A stretch of 64,000 nt of DNA from the NCBI RefSeq assembly GCF_001613345.1, contig NZ_BDCE01000075.1, positions 62,001 to 126,000 of the forward strand, written 5' to 3'. This document shows, one piece after another, positions 1-10,188 of the stretch. The notes under the pieces were generated by a model that saw only the letters and a list, made by a program, of their open reading frames with translations, did not search any database and had not been told where the DNA came from. The DNA is from Nocardia uniformis NBRC 13702 (GTDB lineage: Bacteria > Actinomycetota > Actinomycetes > Mycobacteriales > Mycobacteriaceae). Positions within the stretch are counted from its first letter, which is position 1. Every line of letters begins with the position of its first letter. The position numbers were made by a program, and so were the translations under genes.

Positions 1-2
1 GC

Positions 3-1214
3 CCCGTATGGGCAGTCAGAATGCGTGCCGAACGCGATGCCCGGGGGTGGTCACAGGCCGATGCCGTGCGAGCGATGCGCACCAAATCCAGTCACAATCT
101 TCCGACCGACTCGACGCTGCTTCGGAATTGGCGGCGCTGGGAATCGGGCGAATCACGCCCCGACGACTTCTACGCACCCATTATCGCGGCCGCCTTCGAC
201 ACCGTGACAGCGGCCTTTTTCCCCAAGTCACGGCCCAACCGCGATGACGAAATGCTCTCTGCCACCGGTATGGACACCCTGGAGTTCATCGGACGGCTGC
301 GCATGTCCGATGTCTCGCACGCAACCCTCGACGCCATTCGCATCACCGCCGACCGGCTGTGTTCGGAGTATCCGTGTACCGATCCGCACGAGCTGCACGC
401 GGAGGGTTCGGCATGGTTGCGGCGAATTACCTCACTACTGGACGGTCGGCTTACTCTCGCGCAACATCGCGAGGTACTCGTACTGGCGGGCTGGGTAGCG
501 CTCTTGGTCGGATGCGTCGATTACGACCTGGGTTGGCGGACCGCCGCCGAGGCCACCCGCCGGGCCGCACTATCCCTGGGGCAGGAAGCCGAGCATGCCG
601 AAATTATCGGCTGGGGAATGGAAATGGCGGCGTGGTTCGCCCTGACCCAGGGCAACTATCGCGGCGCCATCGACGCGGTACAGGCCGCGTGTCCGAGTAT
701 CGGAAACCTGGGCGTGGGCGTGCAGCTGTCGGCTCAGCGGGCCAAGGCCTGGGCGCGCATCGGTGACCGCCGCGAGGTGGAAACGGCGCTCGCACAGGGC
801 CGCTCGATATTGGACAATCTTCAGCATCCCACCAATCTGGACAATCATTTCGTGGTGGATCCACAGAAGTTCGACTTCTACGCCATGGACTGCTGCCGGG
901 TGGCCGGCGACGATCGGCTCGCGGAAAGCTATGCCCGGCAAGTTCTCCGCAACTCCACCGCACCCGATGGCACCATTCGCAAACCCATGCGGGTGTCCGA
1001 GGCTCATCTCACCCTGGCGGTGGTCGCCGTCCGAGATGGTGATCTCGAGCTCGCCGTCGACGAGGCGATGCGCGCACTCGCCGGGAAGCGGCGGTCGCTG
1101 CCCTCACTCATGTGGATCGCGGGCGAGACCGCGCGGGAAATGATCGAACGTTTCCCCGGAGACCCCCGCACCCGCTCCTACCTCGAACAGCTGCGCGCCC
1201 TGGCCGCCAGCTGA
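3..1214 (+). CDS. XRE-family regulator with TPR-like C-terminus (5' partial)
   Basis: The frame is open from the first bases of the window, so the true start probably lies upstream; the first internal ATG is at 21. The N-terminal 65 residues read as a helix-turn-helix (RAERDARGWSQADAV, then NWRRWESGES), followed by about 300 residues of Ala/Leu-rich helical repeats of the TPR type. This is the usual architecture of actinobacterial XRE-TPR regulators, which often bind small peptides or act as pathway-specific regulators. The target is unknown. The DUF2127 gene follows after 25 bases and may be co-transcribed. Confidence 0.75.
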   Translation, partial: PVWAVRMRAERDARGWSQADAVRAMRTKSSHNLPTDSTLLRNWRRWESGESRPDDFYAPIIAAAFDTVTAAFFPKSRPNRDDEMLSATGMDTLEFIGRLRMSDVSHATLDAIRITADRLCSEYPCTDPHELHAEGSAWLRRITSLLDGRLTLAQHREVLVLAGWVALLVGCVDYDLGWRTAAEATRRAALSLGQEAEHAEIIGWGMEMAAWFALTQGNYRGAIDAVQAACPSIGNLGVGVQLSAQRAKAWARIGDRREVETALAQGRSILDNLQHPTNLDNHFVVDPQKFDFYAMDCCRVAGDDRLAESYARQVLRNSTAPDGTIRKPMRVSEAHLTLAVVAVRDGDLELAVDEAMRALAGKRRSLPSLMWIAGETAREMIERFPGDPRTRSYLEQLRALAAS

Positions 1215-1239
1215 CCGACCGCCGGTTACTCTCCAGCAC

Positions 1240-2031
1240 ATGGACTTCAGCCTGTGGACCTGCGCTGGGCGAGGACACGAGACCTACGCGCCGGATGAGG
1301 CCGGACTGGCGGCGCGACTGCACGTCAGCACCCCCGCCGGGAAAGCCTGGCGCTGTCTGCGCTGCGGTGACTTCGTTATCGGCGAACCGCGGCTGCGCGG
1401 ACCCGCCGACAATGCTCCCGAGGTACCGCGCGGGCGGCTGCTACGTGACCGCTACATTATGCGGGCACTCGCGGTGGAGCGGGTGGGCCGAGCGCTGGTA
1501 CTGCTGCTGCTGGCCGCCGGGGTAATGAAACTGCGTGGCTCACAGGAGAAGTGGAAGGAAGCGTGGGAACGCGAGCTACCGCTGATCCAGCCCCTCGCAG
1601 ATCAACTCGGCTGGAATCCGGACCATTCGAAGATCGTGCGCTGGCTGGAGACGGCCTTCACGCTCTCACCGACCACGCTGACCTGGCTGGCCGTAGCACT
1701 GCTGGCCTATGCCGGAATTCAGCTGATCGAAGCCGTCGGACTGTGGCGGGTAGCGCGCTGGGGCGAATACTTCGCAGTCATCGCAACCAGTATCTTCCTG
1801 CCCCTGGAGATCTACGAGCTCAGCGAAAAGATCACCTTCCTCCGGGTGGCGGCCCTCACGGTGAACCTCGCCGCGATCATCTGGCTGCTGTGGAGCAAGC
1901 GGCTCTTCGGACTCAACGGCGGTTCGCGGGCCTACTTCGCCGAACACCACTCGGAAAGCCTCATGACCGTCGAGCGCGCCGCCGTTGCCAGCGACCGTCC
2001 CGGCGACACCACCGCCCGTAGCCGAGGTTGA
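1240..2031 (+). CDS. DUF2127 family membrane protein
   Basis: 263 residues. The first 75 residues are soluble and contain one CxxC pair (CLRCGD), possibly a small metal-binding site. Four hydrophobic segments follow at about residues 87-98, 148-165, 175-190 and 205-220, matching the DUF2127 family (integral membrane, function unknown). The C-terminal 30 residues are polar. The start is the ATG closest to the upstream stop. The role is not known; position behind the XRE regulator suggests shared transcription. Confidence 0.75.
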   Translation: MDFSLWTCAGRGHETYAPDEAGLAARLHVSTPAGKAWRCLRCGDFVIGEPRLRGPADNAPEVPRGRLLRDRYIMRALAVERVGRALVLLLLAAGVMKLRGSQEKWKEAWERELPLIQPLADQLGWNPDHSKIVRWLETAFTLSPTTLTWLAVALLAYAGIQLIEAVGLWRVARWGEYFAVIATSIFLPLEIYELSEKITFLRVAALTVNLAAIIWLLWSKRLFGLNGGSRAYFAEHHSESLMTVERAAVASDRPGDTTARSRG

Positions 2032-2049
2032 AGGGCGCCGGCACGGCCC

Positions 2050-2123
2050 CGTCATCCCGGCCTGCCCTGCTATCCCTGCACACTCGCCTCGTCATCCCGG
2101 CATGCTCGCCTCATCATCCCGAC
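2050..2123. repeat. Degenerate copies of dispersed GTCATCCCGGCATGC repeat
   Basis: Within the 282-base gap before the SMC operon, CGTCATCCCGGC occurs at 2050 and again at 2091, with a third eroded copy (TCATCATCCCGAC) near 2111. It belongs to the same family as the better-preserved copies at 14943, 35863 and 47128. The rest of the gap (2124-2313) shows no gene and no obvious promoter. Confidence 0.6.
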
Positions 2124-2313
2124 GGAGGGGGCCGGGCGGCATTGCGATCTCGACCCCGGTGGAGCCGAGCGGGCGCGGATTCGGGCTCAGCCGGCAATGC
2201 GTCTCGGACTCGAGGGCAGTACGCCGTGGACGGATTCGGGTTGATTCGATCGTGGCGCGCCGTACGGCGGGTGCATTGGATTGCGGGGGTGCGGCGGTAT
2301 TAGTCTCTCCCCG

Positions 2314-4050
2314 GTGACCGAGACCGCTGCCGGATTGCTGCCCGACCCGCCCGGGGTCGGTGGAGGGGATCTGCCGCATGCCGATCGGCTCCGGCTGTTC
2401 TCCTTCGCGACCGCCGAGAAACGGGCCGACTACCTGTGGGTGTTACGAGCATTCGATACCGCGCGGGCCGCCTATGTGGTGCTGCTGCACGCCAGCGATG
2501 TGGTGGAGACGCTCGGACGTTGCCCGGGGGCTCCGGCGCTCACCACGACCGAGGTGGGGCCGCTGCTCGAGCAGTTGCACCAGTGGGGGGTGCTCGAACG
2601 CAGTTATGACGGGACACGGGCGGCCACGCTCGCCGAGTACCGCAATCGGCATTTCGTATATCAGTTCTCACAGGCCGGATATCAGGCATTCCGGGCAGTT
2701 TCGGATGTCCTGGCGGCGCGGCTCGACGAGGCGTCGCTGTCGCGGCTGGTGCTGCCGGAACTCCTCGCCGATCTGCACACCCTCGCCGAGGCCAATCGGA
2801 CCGGGGACGCGCCCCGGGTGTACCGGGTGCTCAACCGGCTCGACCGGGCACTGTCGGATCTGGCCGACCGGGCCGCGCACTTCTACCTCACCCTCGGGGA
2901 TCTGGTGCGCACCACGGAGGTGACGCCGGAGGCGTTCCTGGTGCACAAGGACGCACTGCTGGCCCATATGCGCGAATTCTCCATGGACCTCGCACGATTC
3001 GCGCCCCGGCTGGCCACCGCCATTCGTGAGGTCGAGGCGACCGGCGTGGACGAACTCATCGAACGCGCCGCCCGCTGCGATGAACGCGTACTGATGGATC
3101 CCGACGAGCGGCAGGCGGATTGGCGCGCCCGCTGGGCGGGTCTGCGCGGCTGGTTCCTCACCCCGGTCGATACCGAGCACGGACTCACCGAGTGCGAGCG
3201 GCTGCGCGAGGCCACCATGAGCGCCATCGCCGCCGTACTGTCGCTATTGCGCCGCGTCACCGAAACCCGCAAGGGTGGCGTGAGCCGCGAATCCGCCCTG
3301 CGCCACCTCGCGGGCTGGTTCACCGCCACCCCCACCGTCGATGCCGCCCACGCCCTCTACGACGTGGTCTTCGGCCTCGGCCGCCCCCGCCACCTCGCCA
3401 TGCGCCACCCCGACGCGGATATCATCCCCGCCATCCGATCCTGGTGGGACGCACCACCTCTGGAGATCGCGCGCACCCTCGCCGAAACCGGCCGCCCACC
3501 TACACCGGGCGCGCCCGCGCGACTGCAGCGCAATGACGCCGGAATCCGCCGCCTCCGCGAGGCCCAACTCGATATCCAGCGCGCCCGCGCCCAGGCCGCC
3601 CGCTCCCTGGCCGCCGCCGATGTCCACGAGCGCGTACTCGACGAGGGCGAAACCGAAGTGCTGCTGAAACTACTGGACGCCGCCTCCACCGCGTGGGTGC
3701 CGGTGAGCGGCCGGGTCGGCGGCACCAGCGGCACCGACAATGGCGTAACCCTCACCGTCAGCGAGCATCCGGGCTCCACCATGGTGCGCACCGCCCGTGG
3801 GCTACTGCACCTCAACGGTCGACGGCTCGACGTGCGGGAAACAACGAAACGTCGTGTGGCCGAGAACAACACGGCCGCCCCCGCGGTATCAGCGAACCCT
3901 GCCGCCGCCGCAGCTCGGAGCGTGCGCGCAGAACATACTCCCACCGACGTCCACCTCGAGGAAGACGCTGGTGACGCCCCCGCGAACGGCAGTCAGGATC
4001 TGGTAGCGGGTGCGCTCGCCGCTGCTGTCGAGCAGGAGGGGCGCGACTGA
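2314..4050 (+). CDS. jetA: DUF2397 / TIGR02677 protein, JetA-like kleisin subunit of Wadjet-type SMC system
   Basis: 578 residues from the GTG at 2314; an in-frame TTG at 2281 is the alternative, and neither has a strong ribosome binding site. The N-terminus (LRLFSFATAEKRADYLWVLR) and the helical body fit DUF2397, and the order with the next two genes supports this. In Wadjet systems the subunit bridges the SMC heads and loads on small circular DNA. The last 70 residues are a low-complexity Ala/Thr/Glu tail. The stop overlaps the next start by one base (TGATG), so the two are translationally coupled. Confidence 0.8.
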   Translation: MTETAAGLLPDPPGVGGGDLPHADRLRLFSFATAEKRADYLWVLRAFDTARAAYVVLLHASDVVETLGRCPGAPALTTTEVGPLLEQLHQWGVLERSYDGTRAATLAEYRNRHFVYQFSQAGYQAFRAVSDVLAARLDEASLSRLVLPELLADLHTLAEANRTGDAPRVYRVLNRLDRALSDLADRAAHFYLTLGDLVRTTEVTPEAFLVHKDALLAHMREFSMDLARFAPRLATAIREVEATGVDELIERAARCDERVLMDPDERQADWRARWAGLRGWFLTPVDTEHGLTECERLREATMSAIAAVLSLLRRVTETRKGGVSRESALRHLAGWFTATPTVDAAHALYDVVFGLGRPRHLAMRHPDADIIPAIRSWWDAPPLEIARTLAETGRPPTPGAPARLQRNDAGIRRLREAQLDIQRARAQAARSLAAADVHERVLDEGETEVLLKLLDAASTAWVPVSGRVGGTSGTDNGVTLTVSEHPGSTMVRTARGLLHLNGRRLDVRETTKRRVAENNTAAPAVSANPAAAAARSVRAEHTPTDVHLEEDAGDAPANGSQDLVAGALAAAVEQEGRD

Positions 4051-5441
4051 TGCACGCACGTTCCATCGATTCGCTGGCGCTGGACAGTTATCAGCGCGCG
4101 GCGCGAATCATTCTCGCGAACCATGTGGTGACGCGGAGCTACCCGGATCGGATTGCGCTGCCATTGATTCGGCGGTGGGCGACCGAATTGCGGGAAGATT
4201 TGGCGGAGCTGTTCGGGTATCGCCTGGAAGTCACCGAGACGACGGCGCGGTTGTTCCCTGTGTTGGATCAGCTCGACGGTGGGCGGCCCGCGCGGACCGT
4301 TGCCGAGCGGGTGTTCGATCGGCGGCGGTACGCGTATCTGGCGCTCGCGCTGGCGGCCCTGGGGCGGGCCGGGGATCAGATCACCCTGTCCGAGTTGGCC
4401 GAACAGGTCGGCGCGTACGCCGAACAGGTGGATGGTCTGGAGCTCGCACCCGATCGCGCGGGTGACCGGGACGCGTTCGTCGACGCCGTGGGGTGGTTGT
4501 CGGCGCGTGGCGCGGTCACCCTCGCCGATGGCGACGCGGGTGGATGGGCCAGCGATCCGGAGGCCGGGGAGGCGTTGTACGACATCGATCGGTCGGTGGT
4601 ATTCGCGCTGTTTCGGCCGCCCCGGGCGCTGCAACACCTGCACAGTGTGAGCGGGCTACTCGGAGATGAGGCCACGGCAGCCGATACCCGGTCCCCCGCG
4701 GCGGCTTTGGCGGCGCGGCGGGTGCGACGAGCCCTGGTCGAACAACCGGTGGTGTACGCCGAGGATCTCGAAGTCGCCGAGCGGACACTGCTGGCGCAGG
4801 AGAAGCTGGTCGCAGAGGTGGAATTGCTCACCGGACTACAGGGCGAGCGGCGCGCCGAAGGTGTGGCGCTCATCGACAGCTCGGGACGGCTGTCCGATAT
4901 TCGTTTCCCGAGCACCGGCACCCTCGCCCAGGTGGCATTGCTGCTGGCCGGCGAGATCGCCGACCTGGTACTGGATCTCGACAATCCGATCGCGCGCCGA
5001 CCGCGGCCCGAACGGCCACTCACCGATCTGGTGGAGCAGCTCGACAGCGCCATACCCAGCAAAACGGTCTTCGCGCCACTGTCGGATACGGTCGATATCT
5101 CCGCGGCGCAGGAGGATACGGAGTTCGAGGCGGAGGAACCGGAGATCGCGGAGCATCCATTCGTCGAATCGTCCTGGATCCAGGAGACCGTGCGGGCACT
5201 GACCGACCGCTACGGCGCGACCTTCGCCGCCCAGTGGCAGGCGGATGTACCGGGACTCACCGCGGAGGTGGTGAGTCTCCTCGAACGGCTGCGACTCGTC
5301 GTGGTGGTCGACGGCGGACTGCTGATCCTGCCCGTGCTCGCCCGCTATCGAGGCGCGGTGGTCACCGTCCGCACCCGCGCCGAGAACGAACTCTTCGTAG
5401 CACCGGCCGATGTGGGTGATCCCGTGATCGCCGACGGGTGA
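4050..5441 (+). CDS. jetB: DUF2398 / TIGR02678 protein, JetB-like KITE subunit
   Basis: 463 residues. The N-terminal part (YQRAARIILANHVVTRSYPD, LREDLAELFGYRLEV) and the internal GEALYDIDRSVVFALF match the DUF2398 pattern, a winged-helix KITE-like partner that binds the kleisin-like JetA. Start ATG overlaps the jetA stop. Residues about 350-370 are acidic (EDTEFEAEEPEIAE) and look like a flexible linker. An 88-base gap separates it from the ATPase gene. Confidence 0.8.
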   Translation: MHARSIDSLALDSYQRAARIILANHVVTRSYPDRIALPLIRRWATELREDLAELFGYRLEVTETTARLFPVLDQLDGGRPARTVAERVFDRRRYAYLALALAALGRAGDQITLSELAEQVGAYAEQVDGLELAPDRAGDRDAFVDAVGWLSARGAVTLADGDAGGWASDPEAGEALYDIDRSVVFALFRPPRALQHLHSVSGLLGDEATAADTRSPAAALAARRVRRALVEQPVVYAEDLEVAERTLLAQEKLVAEVELLTGLQGERRAEGVALIDSSGRLSDIRFPSTGTLAQVALLLAGEIADLVLDLDNPIARRPRPERPLTDLVEQLDSAIPSKTVFAPLSDTVDISAAQEDTEFEAEEPEIAEHPFVESSWIQETVRALTDRYGATFAAQWQADVPGLTAEVVSLLERLRLVVVVDGGLLILPVLARYRGAVVTVRTRAENELFVAPADVGDPVIADG

Positions 5442-5529
5442 GCGGCCGCTGACGGCGGCGCACCACAGCATTTCGATCCACAGCGCAGATACCTTGCGTG
5501 GCAATCCGACAGAAGGGACCCGGTAACCC

Positions 5530-8500
5530 ATGGCCGACCTCATTCACGGTGGTGTGCGATTCGTCCCCACCCGAGCGGGGATCGTCAATCTGTGGGACTA
5601 CCGCGACCAGGAATTCTGTTTCGCCGACGGCCGCCTGGTACTGCGCGGCCCCAATGGCTCCGGTAAGACCAAGGCCCTCGAGGTGCTGTTCCCCTTCGTC
5701 CTCGACGGACGGATCGAGCCGCGGCGACTCAACCCGTTCGCCGGCGAAGAACGCACCATGAAGTCGAATCTGCTCTACCGCAAGCAGGAATCGGCGTACT
5801 CATATGTGTGGATGGAATTCGCGCGCGGCAACTGGGACGATCCGGAGACCGTCACCGTCGGTATCGGTATGCGCGCCACCCGTTCCTCCGACAAGGTGAC
5901 GCGCTGGTACTTCGTCGCCGACGGCCGTGTGGGCGTGGACTTCTCACTGCTCGGCTCCGATGACCGCCCGTTCACCCGCAAGCAGCTGGCCGAGCAGATC
6001 GGCGGCGACTCCATCTACGACCGGCCCGTGGAATATCGCGCCGCCATCGATGCCCGCATGTTCGGCCTCGGCCAACAGCGCTACGACCAGCTCATCAATC
6101 TGATTCTCACGCTGCGCCGCCCGCAGCTGGCGAAAAACCTGGACCCACGCGGACTTTCGCAGGCCCTCACCGATGGTCTGCGGCCCCTCGACGAACAACT
6201 CATTCTCGACGCCGCCCGCTCCTTCAGCGATATGGAGGAGGTCGGGCGCACCCTCGACGGTCTCATCCAGGCCGATACCGCCACCCGCGCCTTCGTCGGC
6301 GTCTATCGCAAGTACCTTGCCGTGCAAGCGAAAACCGATATCGATCAGGTGCGCACCCGCCTCGACGCCGTCACCCACGCCGCCACCGCCCTGCACGCCG
6401 CCTCCGCGCTGCGTCAGCGCCGCGAGACCGACCGCGCCGCCACCGAAACCCGCGCCGACGACGCCGACCGCGCCTACGAACAGGCCCTCGCCGACCGCGA
6501 AACCCTGCAGCGCTCCAGCGCCTACGAGGGCAAACAGCAACTCGACGACCTCGCCGACGCCGTCCGCCGCCTGGAAACCTCCAGCTCCGTCCACCGCGAC
6601 AAGGCCACCAAGGCCCACCAGACGGTCAACCAGCGCGCCGAGGAATCCGAACGCGCCCAGGCCGCCGTCCAACACGCCGCCTCCGCCCTGGCCCGCGGCG
6701 AGGACGAACTGCGCTGCGCCGCCGAGGAAGCGGGTATCGAGTGGGCTTCGCTTCCCGAACAGGCCCGCGTCGAACAACTCACCACCACCGTCCGCAGCCA
6801 CGCCGAGGAACGCGACGCCGACGTCCGCGCCGTCCGGCGCGCCCTCACCCTGGTCGACTCCGCCGCCACCGAACGCACTCGCGCCGAACGCGCGTCCCAG
6901 CGAGCGATAGAACTCCGTGACGCGGCTGCCGCCGAACTCGCCGAGGCCGAGGCCTCGGTAGCGTTGGCTCGCTCCAATACCGCTGCCGCCCTGCGCGAAT
7001 GGTGGGAATCGCATCGCGCGGTGTACTCCCCCGTTCGCGACGGGCTGTTCGAAGCGCTCAACGAGTCCATCGCCAACGCGGGAACCGAGCATGCCGCAGC
7101 GCTCGCCCCGGCCTCGGGTGGCAAGGAACGTCGTCGGGGTGGCAAGGGCGCATCCGCCACCCCGACCGCCGCGCCAGTCGCGACCAACGTCAATCGCGCG
7201 ACGGCACTGTCGAGTTCCGACGCCGCCGCAGGTGTCGACGCCATCGGTCATTCCGCCGGATCGACATCCTCCCAAGTGGCCGCAACGAGCATGTCGGCAA
7301 CCGGAAAGGTCACCGCCACAGCAACCCTCGGCGCCACTTCCGCAACCGGCGAGAGCGGCGACGGCCCCGCCGCTACTCCCGCCGAAGTCCTCGCCGACTG
7401 GACGGAGCCGCTCACCGAGGATATTCGCGCCCGCCGTCACCAGGCTCGTGCGGCAGCCGAGCAGGCCAACTGCCAGGCGGCCGAACTGCGGGCCGAACGC
7501 GAGCGGGTCGCGGCCGAACGCGACGATGCCCCACCGGCTTTCGCGGCACGCACCGACGACCGCGGCGACCGCCCCGGCGCTCCGCTCTGGCGGTTGGTCC
7601 GCTTCGCCGACACCGTGACACCGGAGGCGGCGGCCGGTATCGAAGCCGCCCTACAGGCCGCGAACCTGCTCGACGGTTGGGTGTGCGCCGATTCCGCCCT
7701 GCCGGAACACAACTCGGATCAGTTCCTGACGCCATTGCCACCGCAGGACCGACCGACCGGCCGCACCCTCACCGATGTGCTGATCGTCGAGGACGATACC
7801 GACTCGCTCACCGTTCCCCGACAGGTCGTCGCCGACGTCCTGGCGTCCATCGCACTGCACGAGGCCGATTCCGGTGCGAGCGCCGGGTCACGTCGCGCCG
7901 ACGACTCGGCCGCTCGCCACGATGCGGACGACACACCAAAACGACCCGATAGCGCGGAAATGGCAGCCGCGCAGGCGAGTGCGGCCACGGGTGCCGGATC
8001 ACCGGGGGCGGGAAATCCGTCCGGGACATCGGCTGCCCTCACCACCGGCGCACTGGTGGCCGTCGCGACCGACGGTCACTATCGCCAGGGTGTACAGATC
8101 GGCCGCCACACCAAGGCCGACGCCGAATTCATCGGTACCACCGCGCGAGCCCATCGCCGCGAGCTGCGGCTGGCCGAGCTCGCCGCCGCCATCGAGGCGG
8201 CCGAGGAGGCCATCCGTACGGCCGAGGCCGAGACCGATGCCGCTAGCGCCGAGTTGGCGCGAATCTCCGCCGCCGCCAAGGCACTCCCCCGCACCGTCGC
8301 GGTAACCGCAGCGCTGCGGACCGTCTCCGAGGCGGCGGGCATGTTGCGGTCGCGGTCGGAGGCGGCTACCCAGTCCGAGCGCGATCTCGATCAGGCGGTG
8401 GCTGAGTTCACGGCCGCCGATAAGAAGGTACGGGCCATCGCGGCCGACCATCACACGCCCCGGGATCCGGCGGAATTGGATGCGTTGGCGGCGGCGGTGC

Positions 8501-10179
8501 GGCATTTCGAGAATGCGGGAACGGCGCTGCTGCGGTTGCGCGGGGACCATCAGCGCGAAAGCGAGCGGGCGCGGGAGTCCAGCGACCGGCTGCTCGAATC
8601 ACGTGATCTCGCCGAGGCTTTCACCGAGGAGGCCGAGGCGGCCAAGACCGGGTACGAGGAGCAGCGGCGCAAGCTGGAGACGCTGCGCGAGGCATTGGGC
8701 GCGGGTGCGGCGGATATCGATCGCGAACTGGAGACCGCGCGCGAACGCATCGATGCCGCGCGAGCCGAACAGAAGGCGGCGCGAAAGGCCGCGCACGAGG
8801 CGATCGAGGGCGTCGGCAGCGCCGAGGGTGCCCATCGCGCCGCACATGCCGCCCTCGGCACCGCGCTCACCGAATTGCTCGCCGATGTGCGCGCTCTCGC
8901 GCCGTACGCCCGCCCGGATCTGCTGACCCTGCTGGGCGCGTCAGCGGAGAGCCGCTGGCCCAGTAGCGATGCCGCCTGGTCCACACCGGAGCAGCTGCTC
9001 TACCGCATCGAGAACCGCGAGCCGGACCAGATTCCGCAGGCGCTGCCCGATGATGTCGCCGAACTGTTCGAGAACCTGTCCACCGCAACCGCTTCGGTGC
9101 GCGCGGGCGAGGCGGCCCGCAAGTCCACCCGCAGCGCCGTCACCAGCGCGCTTCAGGAGTTCGACGCGGCCCTGGCCGCATCCCGGCAGGACTACCGCCT
9201 GCACTGGGATGCCGCCGACGGACTCACCGTGGTGCAGGTGCACGACGATCACGGTCTGTCGTCGCTGGCCGATTTCGCCGGGCGCATCGCCGGTGCGCGC
9301 AATGATCAGGAGTTGCTGCTCACTGATTCCGAGCGCCGCATCCTGGAGGACGCGCTGCTGACCGGCTTGGCCCAGCAGATTCACGAACGCACCACCGACG
9401 CACGCGAACTCATCGCCAAGATGGGCACGGAGATGAAGCAGCGCCGGATGTCGTCGGGCAATACCATCGGCGTGCACTGGGTGCTCGGTGACAATCTGTC
9501 GGAACCGGCGCGTGCGGTGTGCAAGATCCTCGACCGCGATTCCTCGGAACTGACCGCCGATGAACTCTCCACCATCCGAGCGCATTTCGCCGCCGAGATC
9601 CGCTCGGCCCGCGCCGCGCATCCGGAGCGTTCCTTCCCCGAAATCCTGGCTACCACCCTGGATTACCGCACCTGGCGCGTCTTCTCCTTCACAATCATTA
9701 CCGCCGACGGCACCGAGGACCGCCTCACCGTGGCCCGCCACAGCGCGCTCTCCGGTGGCGAACAGTCGGTCTCCCTGCACCTTCCACTCTTCGCGGCAGC
9801 ACACGTCATGCTGGATTCGGCCGACCCGCAGGCCCCGCGGCTACTCGCCCTGGACGAGGCGTTCGCCGGTGTCGACGACAACGGCCGCAGCGAACTCCTC
9901 GGCCTGTCGGTGCAATTCGACCTCGACCTCTTCATGACCGGCTACGACCTGTGGATCACCTACACCCATGTCCCCGCCTGCGCCCACTACGACCTGGCGC
10001 ACTCCGCGGCCGAGAACACGGTCAGCGGAACACTTCTGGTGTGGGATTCCGGCGATCTGCTCGCCGAACACGACGGCACCGATCTCACCACCGCCCTCGG
10101 CTCCCCCAACCGCCGTCGCACCCCGCACACCATCGAAGGCGGCATCCCGCTCGATGAGGCGCTACTCGCCGACGCCTGA
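5530..10179 (+). CDS. jetC: SMC-like ATPase, TIGR02680 family (JetC-like)
   Basis: 1549 residues, cytoplasmic. The ATPase is split as in SMC/Rad50: Walker A GPNGSGKT at 40-47, and at the C-terminus an ABC signature LSGGEQS near 1407 and Walker B LLALDEAF near 1438-1444. Long Ala/Glu/Arg heptad regions between them form the coiled-coil arms. Two low-complexity Ala/Thr/Ser/Gly stretches (about residues 518-620 and 778-840) interrupt the central hinge-side part and are longer than I would expect for the family. With JetA and JetB it should form a DNA-loop-extruding anti-plasmid complex, normally paired with a JetD nuclease. A terminator follows 9 bases after the stop and no jetD is present. Confidence 0.85.
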   Translation: MADLIHGGVRFVPTRAGIVNLWDYRDQEFCFADGRLVLRGPNGSGKTKALEVLFPFVLDGRIEPRRLNPFAGEERTMKSNLLYRKQESAYSYVWMEFARGNWDDPETVTVGIGMRATRSSDKVTRWYFVADGRVGVDFSLLGSDDRPFTRKQLAEQIGGDSIYDRPVEYRAAIDARMFGLGQQRYDQLINLILTLRRPQLAKNLDPRGLSQALTDGLRPLDEQLILDAARSFSDMEEVGRTLDGLIQADTATRAFVGVYRKYLAVQAKTDIDQVRTRLDAVTHAATALHAASALRQRRETDRAATETRADDADRAYEQALADRETLQRSSAYEGKQQLDDLADAVRRLETSSSVHRDKATKAHQTVNQRAEESERAQAAVQHAASALARGEDELRCAAEEAGIEWASLPEQARVEQLTTTVRSHAEERDADVRAVRRALTLVDSAATERTRAERASQRAIELRDAAAAELAEAEASVALARSNTAAALREWWESHRAVYSPVRDGLFEALNESIANAGTEHAAALAPASGGKERRRGGKGASATPTAAPVATNVNRATALSSSDAAAGVDAIGHSAGSTSSQVAATSMSATGKVTATATLGATSATGESGDGPAATPAEVLADWTEPLTEDIRARRHQARAAAEQANCQAAELRAERERVAAERDDAPPAFAARTDDRGDRPGAPLWRLVRFADTVTPEAAAGIEAALQAANLLDGWVCADSALPEHNSDQFLTPLPPQDRPTGRTLTDVLIVEDDTDSLTVPRQVVADVLASIALHEADSGASAGSRRADDSAARHDADDTPKRPDSAEMAAAQASAATGAGSPGAGNPSGTSAALTTGALVAVATDGHYRQGVQIGRHTKADAEFIGTTARAHRRELRLAELAAAIEAAEEAIRTAEAETDAASAELARISAAAKALPRTVAVTAALRTVSEAAGMLRSRSEAATQSERDLDQAVAEFTAADKKVRAIAADHHTPRDPAELDALAAAVRHFENAGTALLRLRGDHQRESERARESSDRLLESRDLAEAFTEEAEAAKTGYEEQRRKLETLREALGAGAADIDRELETARERIDAARAEQKAARKAAHEAIEGVGSAEGAHRAAHAALGTALTELLADVRALAPYARPDLLTLLGASAESRWPSSDAAWSTPEQLLYRIENREPDQIPQALPDDVAELFENLSTATASVRAGEAARKSTRSAVTSALQEFDAALAASRQDYRLHWDAADGLTVVQVHDDHGLSSLADFAGRIAGARNDQELLLTDSERRILEDALLTGLAQQIHERTTDARELIAKMGTEMKQRRMSSGNTIGVHWVLGDNLSEPARAVCKILDRDSSELTADELSTIRAHFAAEIRSARAAHPERSFPEILATTLDYRTWRVFSFTIITADGTEDRLTVARHSALSGGEQSVSLHLPLFAAAHVMLDSADPQAPRLLALDEAFAGVDDNGRSELLGLSVQFDLDLFMTGYDLWITYTHVPACAHYDLAHSAAENTVSGTLLVWDSGDLLAEHDGTDLTTALGSPNRRRTPHTIEGGIPLDEALLADA

Positions 10180-10188
10180 AAACCAGTA

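Noticed and set aside
5944..9804. Long Gly-rich and helical minus-strand frames inside the SMC-like gene
   Set aside because: They shadow the coiled-coil codons; the plus-strand frame carries Walker A, signature and Walker B in order.
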